Assembly (NCBI RefSeq): GCF_900141745.1
Contig: NZ_FSRM01000001.1
Location: forward strand, 4,402,001 to 4,466,000
Origin: Paraburkholderia phenazinium
GTDB lineage: Bacteria; Pseudomonadota; Gammaproteobacteria; Burkholderiales; Burkholderiaceae
Reading direction: 5' to 3'
Length of the DNA: 64,000 bases
A program made the translations under genes and the position numbers. Position 1 is the first letter of the stretch. Every line of letters begins with the position of its first letter. Below are positions 17,805 to 27,122 of the stretch, in pieces. The notes under the pieces are model-generated. The model was not told where the DNA came from and did no database searches. It saw only the letters and a list, made by a program, of their open reading frames with translations.

Positions 17805-18287
17805 TCAGCGCTTGCGGGTAGGCTTGGGCGGCGTCGCCGCGCGGCGAAACTCTTCGATGACGTCTTCGAATTCAGACACGTCCTCGAAACGCCGGTAGAC
17901 AGAAGCAAAGCGCACGTAGGCAATCGTGTCGAGCGCACGCAACTCGTTCATCACGAGTTCGCCAAGACGCTCGCTGCGCACTTCGCGCTCGCCACTACCC
18001 AGCAGTTGGTATTCAATACGGGCGACAGCCGCGTCGACCGCGTCCGCCGCAACCGGGCGCTTGCGCAGCGCCAGTTGCATGCTCGCGACGATCTTGCGGC
18101 GATCGAATTCGGTGCGGCTGCCATCCTTCTTGACGACCGACGGCAACGCCAGCTCGACCCGCTCATACGTCGTAAAACGTTTGTCGCAGGCCGGGCAGCG
18201 GCGGCGCCGGCGAATCGCGGCGCCGTCCTCGGATACGCGCGAGTCCACGACCTGCGTATCGTCATGCCGGCAGAAGGGGCAGCGCAT
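17805..18287 (-). CDS. nrdR: Transcriptional repressor NrdR
   Basis: 160 residues. The N-terminal zinc ribbon has the four cysteines in [10 protein letters not shown] and [10 protein letters not shown], followed by [21 protein letters not shown] and the ATP-cone domain (about 49-139; [16 protein letters not shown]). NrdR senses ATP/dATP and represses ribonucleotide reductase genes by binding NrdR boxes. Its ATG lies 3 bp after the glyA stop, so the two are co-transcribed and probably share the ZTP riboswitch. The last 20 residues ([13 protein letters not shown]) are a basic tail. Confidence 0.96.
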   Translation of the reverse strand: MRCPFCRHDDTQVVDSRVSEDGAAIRRRRRCPACDKRFTTYERVELALPSVVKKDGSRTEFDRRKIVASMQLALRKRPVAADAVDAAVARIEYQLLGSGEREVRSERLGELVMNELRALDTIAYVRFASVYRRFEDVSEFEDVIEEFRRAATPPKPTRKR

Positions 18288-18290
18288 CGC

Positions 18291-19538
<1,248 letters not shown>

Positions 19539-19717
19539 ACGGATTCCGTTGAGTGTTTTCAGGTTGACCGGATCGTGCGCCGAATTTCGTGCAGAAAGCG
19601 TAGTGGGTACGCGGCGCTGCTGGCGGCTGTGCCAGCCCTGACGTGGCGGATGAAGATAAGCCGCACACGCGAGGCAGGACAGCCACCGGCGGCGCAATTG
19701 ACTGCGCGCGGATCACG

Positions 19718-19812
19718 GCTGCCCAGGCGAACGGCAAAACGGCACCCTGCGCTTCACGGTGGGACGCTCCACCTTGAACCTGTTTGGTTCTATCGCCAGT
19801 CACGCAGGGATG
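19718..19812 (-). ncRNA. ZTP (pfl-type) riboswitch in the glyA-nrdR leader
   Basis: On the minus strand the aptamer core is present in order. P1 is CCCTGCG (19809-19803) paired with CGCAGGG (19751-19745). Right after the 5' strand comes TGACTGGCGA, then a small GAACC/GGTTC hairpin, then P2 GGTGG/CCACC (19734-region mirror at 19773-19758) followed by GTGAAGCG. After P1 closes comes the TGCC...CGCCTGGGCA element (19744-19720), the conserved P3/pseudoknot part. These are the defining conserved blocks of the pfl/ZTP class. ZTP accumulates when 10-formyl-THF is scarce and turns on purine and one-carbon genes. The expression platform between 19717 and 19539 is not clear; I see no U-tract terminator. 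Confidence 0.92.
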
Positions 19813-20099
19813 AGCGCGTTAGTTTATTGGAACCGCCTGGAATAGGCAACCGGCCCGCCGCGTGGCCCGCAGGGGCAAGCGCCCTGCAAACATCAGACGA
19901 AATCCCGCAACGAGCAGGAGCCGTCCCGGCACCCGTAACGCCCGCCGAGGCGGACGGCCCGGCCGCGAATGACCCACCGGTCTCTCATGCCGCCTCCGCG
20001 CGCCCGGAGACGCTCCACTGGCGGCAAGGGCGTTCTTGCCGCAGCGCCGCATTGCAAGTAGGCTTGGCGACTTTCCCCTCTCCCCATCAGGAAAACGCA
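19813..20099. other. Divergent upstream region of glyA and ydfG
   Basis: 287 bp between the riboswitch and ydfG, with no supported gene. The glyA promoter should lie just above 19815 on the minus strand and the ydfG promoter on the plus strand near 20030-20070 (a weak TTGCCG...TAGGCT pair with 17-bp spacing). The ydfG start is preceded by CAGGAAAA. Confidence 0.4.
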
Positions 20100-20846
20100 A
20101 TGATCGTCTTCGTCACCGGGGCGTCCGCAGGATTCGGCGCTGCCATCGCCCGTACTTTCGTCAAGGGCGGCCATCGCGTCGTCGCCACCGCGCGCCGTAA
20201 AGACCGTCTGCAGGCGCTTGCCGACGAACTGGGCGACGCGCTTTTGCCGCTCGAACTCGACGTGCGCGACCGTGCCGCCGTCGCCGCCGTGCCCGCCGCG
20301 CTACCGGAGAGCTTTGCGGCGATCGACGTGCTGGTGAACAACGCGGGCCTCGCGCTTGGCCTTGAACCTGCGCAACGCGCGAACCTCGACGACTGGCAAA
20401 CCATGATCGACACGAACTGCTCCGGGCTCGTGCACGTCACGCATGCATTGCTACCCGGGATGGTCGAGCGCAAATGCGGCCATGTGTTTAACCTAGGTTC
20501 GGCGGCGGCAAACTGGCCGTATGCGGGTGGTAACGTCTACGGCGCCACCAAGGCTTTCGTGCGCCAGTTCAGCCTGAACCTGCGCGCCGATCTGGCCGGC
20601 ACGCCGTTGCGCGTAACCGATGTCGAGCCTGGCTTGTGCGGGGGTACCGAGTTTTCCAACGTGCGCTTTCGCGGCGACGACGAGAAGGCGGCCAACGTCT
20701 ACCAGAACGTGCAGCCGCTGACCGCCGAGGACATCGCCGATGCGATCTACTGGACCGCGACGCGCCCGGCACACGTCAACGTCAACACGATCGAACTGAT
20801 GCCCGTCGCGCAGTCGTTTGCGGGGTTATCGGTGCATCGCGGCTAA
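20100..20846 (+). CDS. ydfG: NADP-dependent 3-hydroxy acid / malonic semialdehyde reductase (SDR, YdfG-like)
   Basis: 248 residues, the same length as E. coli YdfG and similar throughout: TGASAGFG (6-13) cofactor motif, DVLVNNAGLALGLEPA, MIDTNCSGLVHVTHALLPG, the catalytic YGATK in WPYAGGNVYGATKAFVRQF, and EPGLCGGTEFSNVRFRGDD. YdfG reduces 3-hydroxy-acid aldehydes such as malonic semialdehyde and oxidises L-allo-threonine. The gene is hidden at the 3' end of a 1019-codon open frame that runs antisense through nrdR and glyA; CAGGAAAA before ATG 20100 and the family start fix the true beginning. A terminator follows. Confidence 0.9.
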   Translation: MIVFVTGASAGFGAAIARTFVKGGHRVVATARRKDRLQALADELGDALLPLELDVRDRAAVAAVPAALPESFAAIDVLVNNAGLALGLEPAQRANLDDWQTMIDTNCSGLVHVTHALLPGMVERKCGHVFNLGSAAANWPYAGGNVYGATKAFVRQFSLNLRADLAGTPLRVTDVEPGLCGGTEFSNVRFRGDDEKAANVYQNVQPLTAEDIADAIYWTATRPAHVNVNTIELMPVAQSFAGLSVHRG

Positions 20847-20866
20847 GGCCGCCTTATCCGGACTGA

Positions 20867-20889
20867 CCCACGAAATAACGTGGGGTTTT
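20867..20889 (+). terminator. Rho-independent terminator after ydfG
   Basis: CCCACG (20867-20872), loop AAATAA, CGTGGG (20879-20884), then GTTTTG. It separates ydfG from the ybgC promoter. Confidence 0.7.
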
Positions 20890-20899
20890 GCGTTCCGGG

Positions 20900-20905
20900 T
20901 AAAAT
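20900..20905 (+). promoter_or_regulatory. -10-like TAAAAT directly before ybgC
   Basis: TAAAAT ends 7 nt before ATG 20913. If used, the transcript would begin at or next to the start codon. No Shine-Dalgarno lies in the interval GCGCCGC. No clear -35. Confidence 0.45.
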
Positions 20906-20912
20906 GCGCCGC

Positions 20913-21383
20913 ATGAATATGTCCCCCAGCGAGCCCGATGCGGGAATCGGCTTCATCTGGCCGATTCGCGTGTACTACGAAGATACCGATGCTGGCGGCA
21001 TCGTGTTCTACGCGAATTATTTGAAGTTTTTCGAGCGGGCACGTACCGAATGGCTACGAGCATGCGGCGTCGAGCAGGACCGCCTGGTGCAGGAAACGGG
21101 CGCCCTGTTCATCGTACGCAGCACCGCGCTCGACTATCTCGCGCCCGCCCGGCTTGACGATCTCGTCAAAATTGTTAGCCGCCCCGAACGAATTGGCCGC
21201 GCGTCGGTCGATTTCTTCCAGGAGGCCTGGCGCGAGGGCACGCTGCTTGCTACGGGGACCATTCGGGTCGGCTGCGTCGACCGGGTAACGCTGCGCCCTG
21301 CCGCGATTCCTGCATCTGTCCTCGCCGCATTGCGTCGAGGGGCCGATGTAAGTATGTGCAACGTGTCAACGGACAACGGTTGA
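20913..21383 (+). CDS. ybgC: Acyl-CoA thioesterase YbgC (tol-pal operon)
   Basis: 156 residues with the hotdog 4-hydroxybenzoyl-CoA thioesterase fold. RVYYEDTDAGGIVFYANYLKFFERARTEWLR carries the catalytic Asp (second Asp of EDTDAGG, about residue 26). ALFIVRSTALDYLAPARLDD and the later AREGTLLATGTIRVGCVD complete the domain. YbgC acts on acyl-CoA/acyl-ACP at the membrane and is the usual first gene of the tol-pal cluster. Start ATG 20913 is favoured; ATG 20904 in frame adds three residues. The 154-bp gap to tolQ is longer than in enterobacteria. Confidence 0.93.
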   Translation: MNMSPSEPDAGIGFIWPIRVYYEDTDAGGIVFYANYLKFFERARTEWLRACGVEQDRLVQETGALFIVRSTALDYLAPARLDDLVKIVSRPERIGRASVDFFQEAWREGTLLATGTIRVGCVDRVTLRPAAIPASVLAALRRGADVSMCNVSTDNG

Positions 21384-21537
21384 ACATCGTTGTTACGGGG
21401 CCAGTGAACTCGTATCGATCAAGCAACACAAAGCATGGTTCGGCCCGCGGTCTGCCGAAGCTTCCGGTTTCCTCACGGCAAGCTTCGACTGACCTTGCAG
21501 CCGGACGCCCCCTTCCGGGACGTTACAGCGAACCTAT

Positions 21538-22215
21538 ATGAACACTACACAAGATCTATCGATCATTTCTCTCGTTCTTAATGCGAGTCTGCTGGCCCAG
21601 GCAGTGATGGCACTGTTGCTGCTGCTGTCGCTGCTGTCGTGGACTTTCATCTTCCGCAAGTGGTTTGCGATCCGCCGCGCACGCGCGCAGACTGAGCGTT
21701 TCGAACGCGATTTCTGGTCCGGCGGCGACCTGCAGGCGCTCTATCAAAGCGCTGCGAACAACCGCCATACGATCGGTGCGCTCGAACGCATCTTCGAGTC
21801 CGGCATGCGCGAATTCCTGAAGGGCAAGGAAAAGCGACTTAACGACCCGGGCCTGATCCTCGACGGCGCCCGCCGCGCGATGCGCGCCGCGTTCCAGCGC
21901 GAGATGGATGTGCTCGAAGCCAATCTGGCGTTCCTCGCCTCGGTGGGTTCGGTCAGTCCGTACATCGGTCTCTTCGGCACGGTTTGGGGGATCATGAATG
22001 CGTTCCGCGGCCTCGCCAACGTCCAGCAGGCCACGCTCGCCAACGTCGCGCCAGGTATCGCCGAGGCGCTGACCGCAACGGCAATCGGCCTGTTCGCAGC
22101 CATTCCGGCGGTGGTGGCCTACAACCGTTACGCGCACGACATCGACCGTCTGGCGATCCGCTTCGAGACCTTCATCGAAGAATTCTCGAACATCCTGCAA
22201 CGTCAGGCGCACTAA
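21538..22215 (+). CDS. tolQ: Tol-Pal system proton-channel subunit TolQ
   Basis: 225 residues, MotA/TolQ/ExbB family. Three membrane segments: about 12-38 (LVLNASLLAQAVMALLLLLSLLSWTFIF), about 133-160 (LAFLASVGSVSPYIGLFGTVWGI) and about 170-195 (ALTATAIGLFAAIPAVVAYN). The TVWGIMNAFRGL and ATAIGLFAAIPAV motifs line the proton path. With TolR it energises TolA in the inner membrane for outer-membrane constriction during division. The gap to tolR is 10 bp with AAGGAG before the tolR start. Confidence 0.97.
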   Translation: MNTTQDLSIISLVLNASLLAQAVMALLLLLSLLSWTFIFRKWFAIRRARAQTERFERDFWSGGDLQALYQSAANNRHTIGALERIFESGMREFLKGKEKRLNDPGLILDGARRAMRAAFQREMDVLEANLAFLASVGSVSPYIGLFGTVWGIMNAFRGLANVQQATLANVAPGIAEALTATAIGLFAAIPAVVAYNRYAHDIDRLAIRFETFIEEFSNILQRQAH

Positions 22216-22225
22216 GGAGTCCACG

Positions 22226-22678
22226 ATGGCCGGTTCCTCCAGTCGCTCCTCCAGTATGCGCGGCAGCCGTTCGCGCCGCGCGATGGCCGATATCAACGTC
22301 GTACCGTATATCGACGTGATGCTCGTGCTGCTCGTGATCTTCATGGTGACCGCGCCGCTCGTCGCACCGTCGATCGTCAATCTGCCTACCGTCGGCGGGG
22401 CCGCTCCGCAACAGCAGACACCGCCGGTTGTCGTGAATATCCGCGCAGATGGCAACATGAACGTCAAATATAAAGACGACAATGGCGCCATGCAGCAGGA
22501 AAGCATGACGCGGGCGGATCTCGATAGCTTCGTCACCGACCGCGAGCAGTCGCACCCGGACCAGCCGGTTGTGATCGCCGCTGACAAGACGGTGAAGTAC
22601 GAAGCGGTGATGAACGTGATGTCCGACCTGAAGGCTCGCGGCGTCAAGCGCGTTGGCCTGCTCGTCAAATCGCAATGA
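22226..22678 (+). CDS. tolR: Tol-Pal system protein TolR
   Basis: 150 residues, ExbD/TolR family. A Ser/Arg-rich N-terminus precedes one membrane helix, ADINVVPYIDVMLVLLVIFMVTAP, whose Asp (about residue 30) is the proton-carrying residue of this family. The periplasmic domain follows (VVNIRADGNMNVKYKDDNGA...). It is an unusually Ser-rich N-terminal tail (SSSRSSS) for TolR. It overlaps tolA as ATGA. Confidence 0.96.
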   Translation: MAGSSSRSSSMRGSRSRRAMADINVVPYIDVMLVLLVIFMVTAPLVAPSIVNLPTVGGAAPQQQTPPVVVNIRADGNMNVKYKDDNGAMQQESMTRADLDSFVTDREQSHPDQPVVIAADKTVKYEAVMNVMSDLKARGVKRVGLLVKSQ

Positions 22679-23685
22679 TCCGCAAGAATTCCACTTACCC
22701 GCTCCAGCCGCCGCGTGAACGCGGTACCTGGCGAGCGTTCGCGCTCGCGCTGGTGATGCATGCGCTGCTTGCGTTCTTTCTGTACCACGGCATTCAATGG
22801 CAGAACAGCACGCCCGCGGGCGCCGAAGCCGAACTGTGGACGGAGGTGCCCGACGTCACGACGCCGCGGCCGCCACCGCCGCCTCCGGTGCCGGTAGCCC
22901 CTGCTCCGCCGCTGCCTGATGAACAGGCGGATATTGCGTTGCAGGAAAAGAAACGTCAGCAGCAGGAAGCCGCACGCCAGGCCCAGCTTGCCGAACAGCA
23001 GCGACAGCAGCAGCTGCAAGCCCAGCAGGAGGCCGATGCGAAGCGCCAGCAACAACTCGCCGACCAGGCTGCGCAGCTGGCCGCCCAGAAAGCTCAGGCC
23101 GCCAAGCTGAAGCAGCAACAGCAGCAGGCTGACAAGCTCAAGCAGCAGCAATTAGCTGATCAGCAAAAGCAGGATCAGTTGAAGCAGCAGCAACTGCAGG
23201 AGCAGCAACAACAGGCCCAGGCCGACGCGCAAAAGAAGGCTGATGAGCAGAAGGCGGCGAAGGCGGCTAAAGCGGCGGCCGACGCAGCGCAAGCGAAGAA
23301 GCTCGATCAGGAGCGTCGTGCGCGGCTTGCACAGATGCAAGGTATGGCCGGGGGCGAAGGCTCGACGGGCAACGGTCTTGCGAAGAGCGGCACCGGTAGT
23401 GGCTCTGGCGGCACGTCGACTTCGCCGGGGTATGCGGACAAGGTCAGACGGCGCGTGCGGCCCAACATCGTTTGGTCGGGTGATACGCAAGGTCTGGAAA
23501 CCGAAATTTCCGTACGTTGCTCGCCTACGGGCACGCTACTGGACGTGACGGTCACCCGTCCCAGCAGCAATCCCCAGTGGGATGCAGCCGCTGAGCGAGC
23601 CGTCAGGGCGTCCGATCCGATGCCGGTCGATGTTGATGGTAAAACGCCGTCGAGCTTCAAGATTACCTTACGCCCGGCTGGTTGA
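22675..23685 (+). CDS. tolA: Cell-envelope integrity protein TolA
   Basis: 336 residues in the classic three parts: a membrane anchor (about 17-40, FALALVMHALLAFFLYHGI), a Pro-rich hinge (PRPPPPPPVPVAPAPP) and a long Gln/Ala/Lys helical rod (about 85-225) made of short QQQ, KQQ and QAKK repeats, then a Gly/Ser linker and the C-terminal domain III (YADKVRRRVRPNIVW ... SVRCSPTGTLLDVTV ... AAERAV) that binds TolB/Pal. The repeated CAG/AAG codons make this DNA internally repetitive and length-variable between strains. Confidence 0.95.
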   Translation: MIRKNSTYPLQPPRERGTWRAFALALVMHALLAFFLYHGIQWQNSTPAGAEAELWTEVPDVTTPRPPPPPPVPVAPAPPLPDEQADIALQEKKRQQQEAARQAQLAEQQRQQQLQAQQEADAKRQQQLADQAAQLAAQKAQAAKLKQQQQQADKLKQQQLADQQKQDQLKQQQLQEQQQQAQADAQKKADEQKAAKAAKAAADAAQAKKLDQERRARLAQMQGMAGGEGSTGNGLAKSGTGSGSGGTSTSPGYADKVRRRVRPNIVWSGDTQGLETEISVRCSPTGTLLDVTVTRPSSNPQWDAAAERAVRASDPMPVDVDGKTPSSFKITLRPAG

Positions 23686-23697
23686 TAGCAGGCCCAA

Positions 23698-23716
23698 CGC
23701 CCCGTCCAGCGGGGCG
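23698..23716 (+). terminator. Hairpin between tolA and tolB
   Basis: CGCCCCG (23698-23704), 5-nt loop, CGGGGCG (23710-23716). There is no T-run after it, so partial termination or 3'-end stabilisation is more likely than a full stop. Confidence 0.5.
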
Positions 23717-23799
23717 TCTCCGGGAACGAATTGAGAGTTTCCCGGTCTGTCTGCTGTCATACCGTGATAGAAATCGTATTTTTTGGGAATCCATACAGC

Positions 23800-25092
23800 A
23801 TGACTTTGATGACCAAGCTAGGCCTGCGGACATTGGTGGCGTCGTGCCTGATTGCAGCGGGCGGCGCCGCACACGCCCAACTTAACGTCCTCGTTACGGG
23901 CGTCGGAGCTACCCAGTTCCCCATCGCGACGGCGAATTTCGCCAATGAAGCGAACTCGCCGCAACAGGTCAGCACGATCGTGCGCCAGGATCTGCAACGC
24001 AGCGGCAAATTCACCAACGTCGACGCCGGCAGCGCGCCCGTTTCGGAAACCGATTCGGTCGATCTGGGTAGCTGGAAGGCCAAGGGCGCCAACGCGTTCG
24101 TGGCTGGCAGCGTGAACCACCTGCCGAACGGCCAGTACGAAGTGCGCTTCAAACTGTACGACACGGTCAAGGGCGAAAGCCTTGGCGGCCTCGTGCTGGT
24201 GAGCCCTGAAAGCGGCCTGCGGATGAGCGCGCACAAGGTCGCGGACTACATCTATGCGAAGCTGCTGGGTGATCGCGGCGTGTTCGCCACCCGTCTGTCA
24301 TACGTCATCAAGACCGGCAACCGCTACCAGTTGCAGATTTCCGATTCGGATGGCCAGGATGCGCACATCGCGCTGTCGAGCCCCGAGCCGATCATCTCGC
24401 CCGCCTGGTCGCCTGACGGCACGAAGGTCGCCTACGTGTCCTTCGAAAAGAAAAAGCCGATCGTCTACATCCACGATCTGCCCACGGGCCGTCGTGTGAT
24501 CGTTTCGGACCAGAAGGGAAATAACAGTGCGCCGGCCTGGTCGCCGGATGGACGCACGTTGGCTGTGGCGCTTTCGCGCACCGGCAACACGCAGATTTTC
24601 GCCGTCAATGCGGACGGCAGCGGTCTGCGCCGGCTGACTCAAGGCAGCTCGATCGACACCGAACCGAACTACTCTCCTGACGGACAGTGGATTTATTTCA
24701 CCAGCGACCGTGGTGGTCAACCGCAGATCTACAAGATGCCGGCCCAGGGCGAAAGCGCCGGAGCGGCCCAGCGGGTCACGTTCACGGGCAGCTACAATAC
24801 GAGCCCGCGCGTGAGCCCGGACGGCAAGCAGCTCGCCTATATCTCGCGTGTGGGCGGCGCTTTCAAGCTGTATGTTCAGGACTTGCAGTCCGGTTCCGCA
24901 ACCGGCCTGACCGACACAACACATGACGAATCGCCGAGCTTCGCGGCGAATGGTCAGTACATTCTTTACGCCACACAGGTGAACGGCCGTGGCGTGTTGG
25001 CCGCAGTATCGACCGACGGTCGCACTCGGCAGGTCCTGTCCGTTCAGGGCGGCGTCGTTCGCGAGCCGTCCTGGGGCCCGTTTATGCAATAA
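23800..25092 (+). CDS. tolB: Tol-Pal system beta-propeller protein TolB
   Basis: 430 residues from ATG 23800 (ATG 23809 is an alternative). A Sec signal ends AAGGAAHAQ with cleavage after AHA. The N-terminal domain ([18 protein letters not shown]) is followed by a six-bladed propeller with repeated [52 protein letters not shown] and [14 protein letters not shown] motifs. Periplasmic; cycles between Pal and TolA. The ORF upstream of the start is not conserved and lacks a signal peptide. Confidence 0.96.
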   Translation: MTLMTKLGLRTLVASCLIAAGGAAHAQLNVLVTGVGATQFPIATANFANEANSPQQVSTIVRQDLQRSGKFTNVDAGSAPVSETDSVDLGSWKAKGANAFVAGSVNHLPNGQYEVRFKLYDTVKGESLGGLVLVSPESGLRMSAHKVADYIYAKLLGDRGVFATRLSYVIKTGNRYQLQISDSDGQDAHIALSSPEPIISPAWSPDGTKVAYVSFEKKKPIVYIHDLPTGRRVIVSDQKGNNSAPAWSPDGRTLAVALSRTGNTQIFAVNADGSGLRRLTQGSSIDTEPNYSPDGQWIYFTSDRGGQPQIYKMPAQGESAGAAQRVTFTGSYNTSPRVSPDGKQLAYISRVGGAFKLYVQDLQSGSATGLTDTTHDESPSFAANGQYILYATQVNGRGVLAAVSTDGRTRQVLSVQGGVVREPSWGPFMQ

Positions 25093-25110
25093 CACACAAG
25101 GAGAGTAACA

Positions 25111-25620
25111 ATGATGTCTAAACTTCGTATCGTATTTGCCGCATTGCTGGTCGGTGCACTCGCTGCATGTCATTCGGGCGTCAAGCTCGACGAGAACGCC
25201 AATAAGGGCGGCGCTGTATCAACTCAACCGAACCCGAATGCAGTCGCACAGGTGAACGTCGACGAGCTGAACGATCCGAACAGCCCGCTCGCCAAGCGCA
25301 GCATCTACTTCGACTTCGACAGCTACTCGGTCAAGGACGAATACCAGTCGCTGCTGGCACAACACGCGCGTTATCTGAAGGCACATCCGGAACGTCACGT
25401 GCTGATCCAGGGCAACACCGACGAACGCGGCACGAGCGAGTACAACCTGGCACTCGGCCAGAAGCGTGCTGAAGCTGTCCGTCGCGCGCTGTCGCTGCTT
25501 GGCGTGCCGGATTCGCAAATGGAAGCCGTGAGTCTGGGCAAGGAAAAGCCGCAGGCAACCGGTCATGACGAAGAATCGTGGGCACAAAACCGCCGCGCTG
25601 ATCTCGTCTACCAACAGTAA
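25111..25620 (+). CDS. pal: Peptidoglycan-associated lipoprotein Pal
   Basis: 169 residues. Lipobox VGALAAC gives a lipid-modified Cys at about residue 20. After a disordered tether comes the OmpA-like domain: IYFDFDSYSVKDEYQ, VLIQGNTDERGTSEYNLALGQKRAEAVRRAL, with the Asp/Arg pair that binds meso-DAP. Outer-membrane lipoprotein, terminal receptor of the Tol pull. AAGGAGAG precedes the start; 18 bp separates it from tolB. Confidence 0.97.
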   Translation: MMSKLRIVFAALLVGALAACHSGVKLDENANKGGAVSTQPNPNAVAQVNVDELNDPNSPLAKRSIYFDFDSYSVKDEYQSLLAQHARYLKAHPERHVLIQGNTDERGTSEYNLALGQKRAEAVRRALSLLGVPDSQMEAVSLGKEKPQATGHDEESWAQNRRADLVYQQ

Positions 25621-25626
25621 TAGGTG

Positions 25627-26385
25627 ATGAGCCGTATGACGCAACGTTTCTCCTGGCTGCGCTTTGCTGCAGCCGCCTGCGTGGCGGGCTCGGCCCTGAC
25701 GGCCGTGCCGGCTCACGCCGGCATGTTCGACGACGACCAGGCCCGTCAGGCGATTCTCGATCTGCGTACCAAGACCGATAGCCTGTCGAGTCAGTTGTCG
25801 GCCGCGCAGCGGACCATCCTCGATCAGTCCAACCGCCTCGATCAGCTCAACCAGCAGGTCGCGACGCTTCGCGGACAGAACGAGGACATGGCAAACCAGC
25901 TCGCCACAGTGCAAAAGCAGCAGAAGGACTACTACACCGATCTCGACACGCGGCTCAAGAAATTCGAGCCGCAGCAGCAGACCGTGGATGGTGTAGAAGG
26001 CACGGTACAGCCTGGCGAGACGGATGCGTTCAATGCGGCCTCAACGCAGTTCCGCAACGGCGACTTCAAGAGTGCGGCGGCCTCCTTCCGCAGCTTCATC
26101 GCCAAGTATCCGCAGAGCCCCTATCAGCCGACCGCGCAGTACTGGCTCGGCAACGCACTGTATGCACTGCGTGACTACAAGGGCTCGACGGCTACGTGGG
26201 AAGGCGTCGTGAAGAATTACCCGCAGCATCCGCGTGCGCCGGAAGCGCTGCTCGCGATTGCCAACAATCAGCTCGAACAAGGTCAGAAAGCAGCAGCAAA
26301 GAAGACCCTCGAGCAGATCGTGGCGCAATACGGCAGCTCGGACGTCGCGCAGTCGGCGCAAGGCAAGTTGTCGCAAATCAAGTAA
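25627..26385 (+). CDS. cpoB: Tol-Pal accessory protein CpoB (YbgF)
   Basis: 252 residues. Sec signal ending VPAHAG, an N-terminal coiled coil (about 40-110: DLRTKTDSLSSQLSAAQRTILDQ...) that trimerises, then a TPR domain with AFNAASTQFRNGDFKSAA, AQYWLGNALYALRDYKG and APEALLAIANNQLEQGQK. CpoB couples Tol to PBP1B during constriction. ATG 25627 preferred; GTG 25624 is in frame. It is 6 bp after pal and the last gene of the operon; a long hairpin follows. Confidence 0.94.
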   Translation: MSRMTQRFSWLRFAAAACVAGSALTAVPAHAGMFDDDQARQAILDLRTKTDSLSSQLSAAQRTILDQSNRLDQLNQQVATLRGQNEDMANQLATVQKQQKDYYTDLDTRLKKFEPQQQTVDGVEGTVQPGETDAFNAASTQFRNGDFKSAAASFRSFIAKYPQSPYQPTAQYWLGNALYALRDYKGSTATWEGVVKNYPQHPRAPEALLAIANNQLEQGQKAAAKKTLEQIVAQYGSSDVAQSAQGKLSQIK

Positions 26386-26429
26386 TTTGCAGCTCGCAGC
26401 AAACGCGTAGTGTCGAATTAAACGTCACG

Positions 26430-26490
26430 CGCGCCTCTCGCCGGAAAGCCCGGGGCAGTCGTTGCTCTGGGCTTTCCGGCGAGAGGCGCG
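26430..26490. repeat. 61-nt near-perfect hairpin after the tol-pal operon
   Basis: A 22-bp perfect stem (outer arms 26430-26451 and 26469-26490) continues inward with six more pairs, two of them G-T, leaving a 5-nt loop. It has no T-run on either strand. It may stabilise or end the tol-pal mRNA, or be a REP/MITE-like repeat. It stops 12 bp before the tRNA promoter. Confidence 0.85.
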
Positions 26491-26502
26491 ACAGCTGCCG
26501 GG

Positions 26503-26532
26503 TTGACAGGCGGCACGCCGTATCGCTATAAT
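26503..26532 (+). promoter_or_regulatory. Consensus sigma-70 promoter of tRNA-Lys
   Basis: TTGACA at 26503-26508 and TATAAT at 26527-26532, 18 bp apart, both perfect consensus. Predicted start about 26539, 8 nt before the tRNA. Confidence 0.92.
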
Positions 26533-26546
26533 TCCGCTTCTCTTTT

Positions 26547-26622
26547 GGGTCGTTAGCTCAGCTGGTAGAGCAGCGGACTTTTAATCCGTTGGTCACAGGT
26601 TCGAATCCCGTACGGCCTACCA
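26547..26622 (+). tRNA. tRNA-Lys (anticodon TTT)
   Basis: 76 nt ending in an encoded CCA. The acceptor GGGTCGT pairs with ACGGCCT (G-U at the first pair). The D arm reads GCTCAGCTGGTAGAGC, the anticodon arm CGGAC-TTTTAAT-CCG gives anticodon TTT, and the T arm contains GGTTCGAATCC. It stands alone behind a strong promoter, after the tol-pal operon. Confidence 0.97.
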
Positions 26623-26630
26623 AGAAAAAT

Positions 26631-26665
26631 CAAAGGGTTACAGGCCTTGGGCCTGTAACCCTTTG
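26631..26665 (-). terminator. Strong hairpin after tRNA-Lys, terminator-like on the minus strand
   Basis: A perfect 16-bp stem (26631-26646 with 26650-26665) and a TTG loop. On the minus strand it is followed by ATTTTTCTT, so it is intrinsic-terminator-like for leftward transcription toward the tRNA. On the plus strand no T-run follows, although it may still define the tRNA 3' precursor. Confidence 0.7.
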
Positions 26666-27122
26666 TCCGTTTACGGGTTCGTCTAACCCAGTGGCTGCGC
26701 GCAATGCGCAGATCGCCAAAACTCGCTTGGGCTGTCGAAGCCGCTTCTCTCTGCAAATCGAAAGGGAGAGTCCGGAGAATCGTTCGACCGGTCCCGGCAA
26801 GCCGGCGTAAATCGTCGTCGGGTACCGCTTCGAGATATCCAATCAAACTAGTGCCGCCGCACTATCTCGCACCCACAGCGCTCGTCACCTCACTCTGACA
26901 GAAAGCCGGATCCCTTCCGCAGGAGCGCCCCACTCCAGCGCAGCATATACCTACGCCACCCCGAAAAACCAACTCAATTGGACTCCGAAGTTTCTCGTTT
27001 ATCGAGACACCAAGACATGTAATGATCGCGCCCGGTGAGTCAACAACGTGTTGCGCAGTGCCCCAGTCAGCATGACACACACAACGGCACAGCCGAAAAA
27101 CCCGCGCTTTCATTCCGATACC
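26666..27122. other. Gene-poor region downstream of tRNA-Lys
   Basis: About 460 bp with no supported gene. It is less GC-rich than the surroundings and has a small palindrome (CTGCGC/GCGCAG around 26695-26710). A TGTAAT box near 27016-27021 could serve the following small gene. I found no second copy of the tRNA end and no integrase, so an island scar is not supported. Confidence 0.45.

Noticed and set aside
21556..23151. A 531-codon minus-strand frame antisense to tolQ-tolR-tolA
   Set aside because: Leu-rich reading of the Gln/Ala repeats in tolA and of tolQR; no domain, and the sense genes are certain.
26547..27122. Possible genomic-island attachment site at tRNA-Lys
   Set aside because: No integrase, no repeated tRNA 3' end and no foreign gene block in the window.
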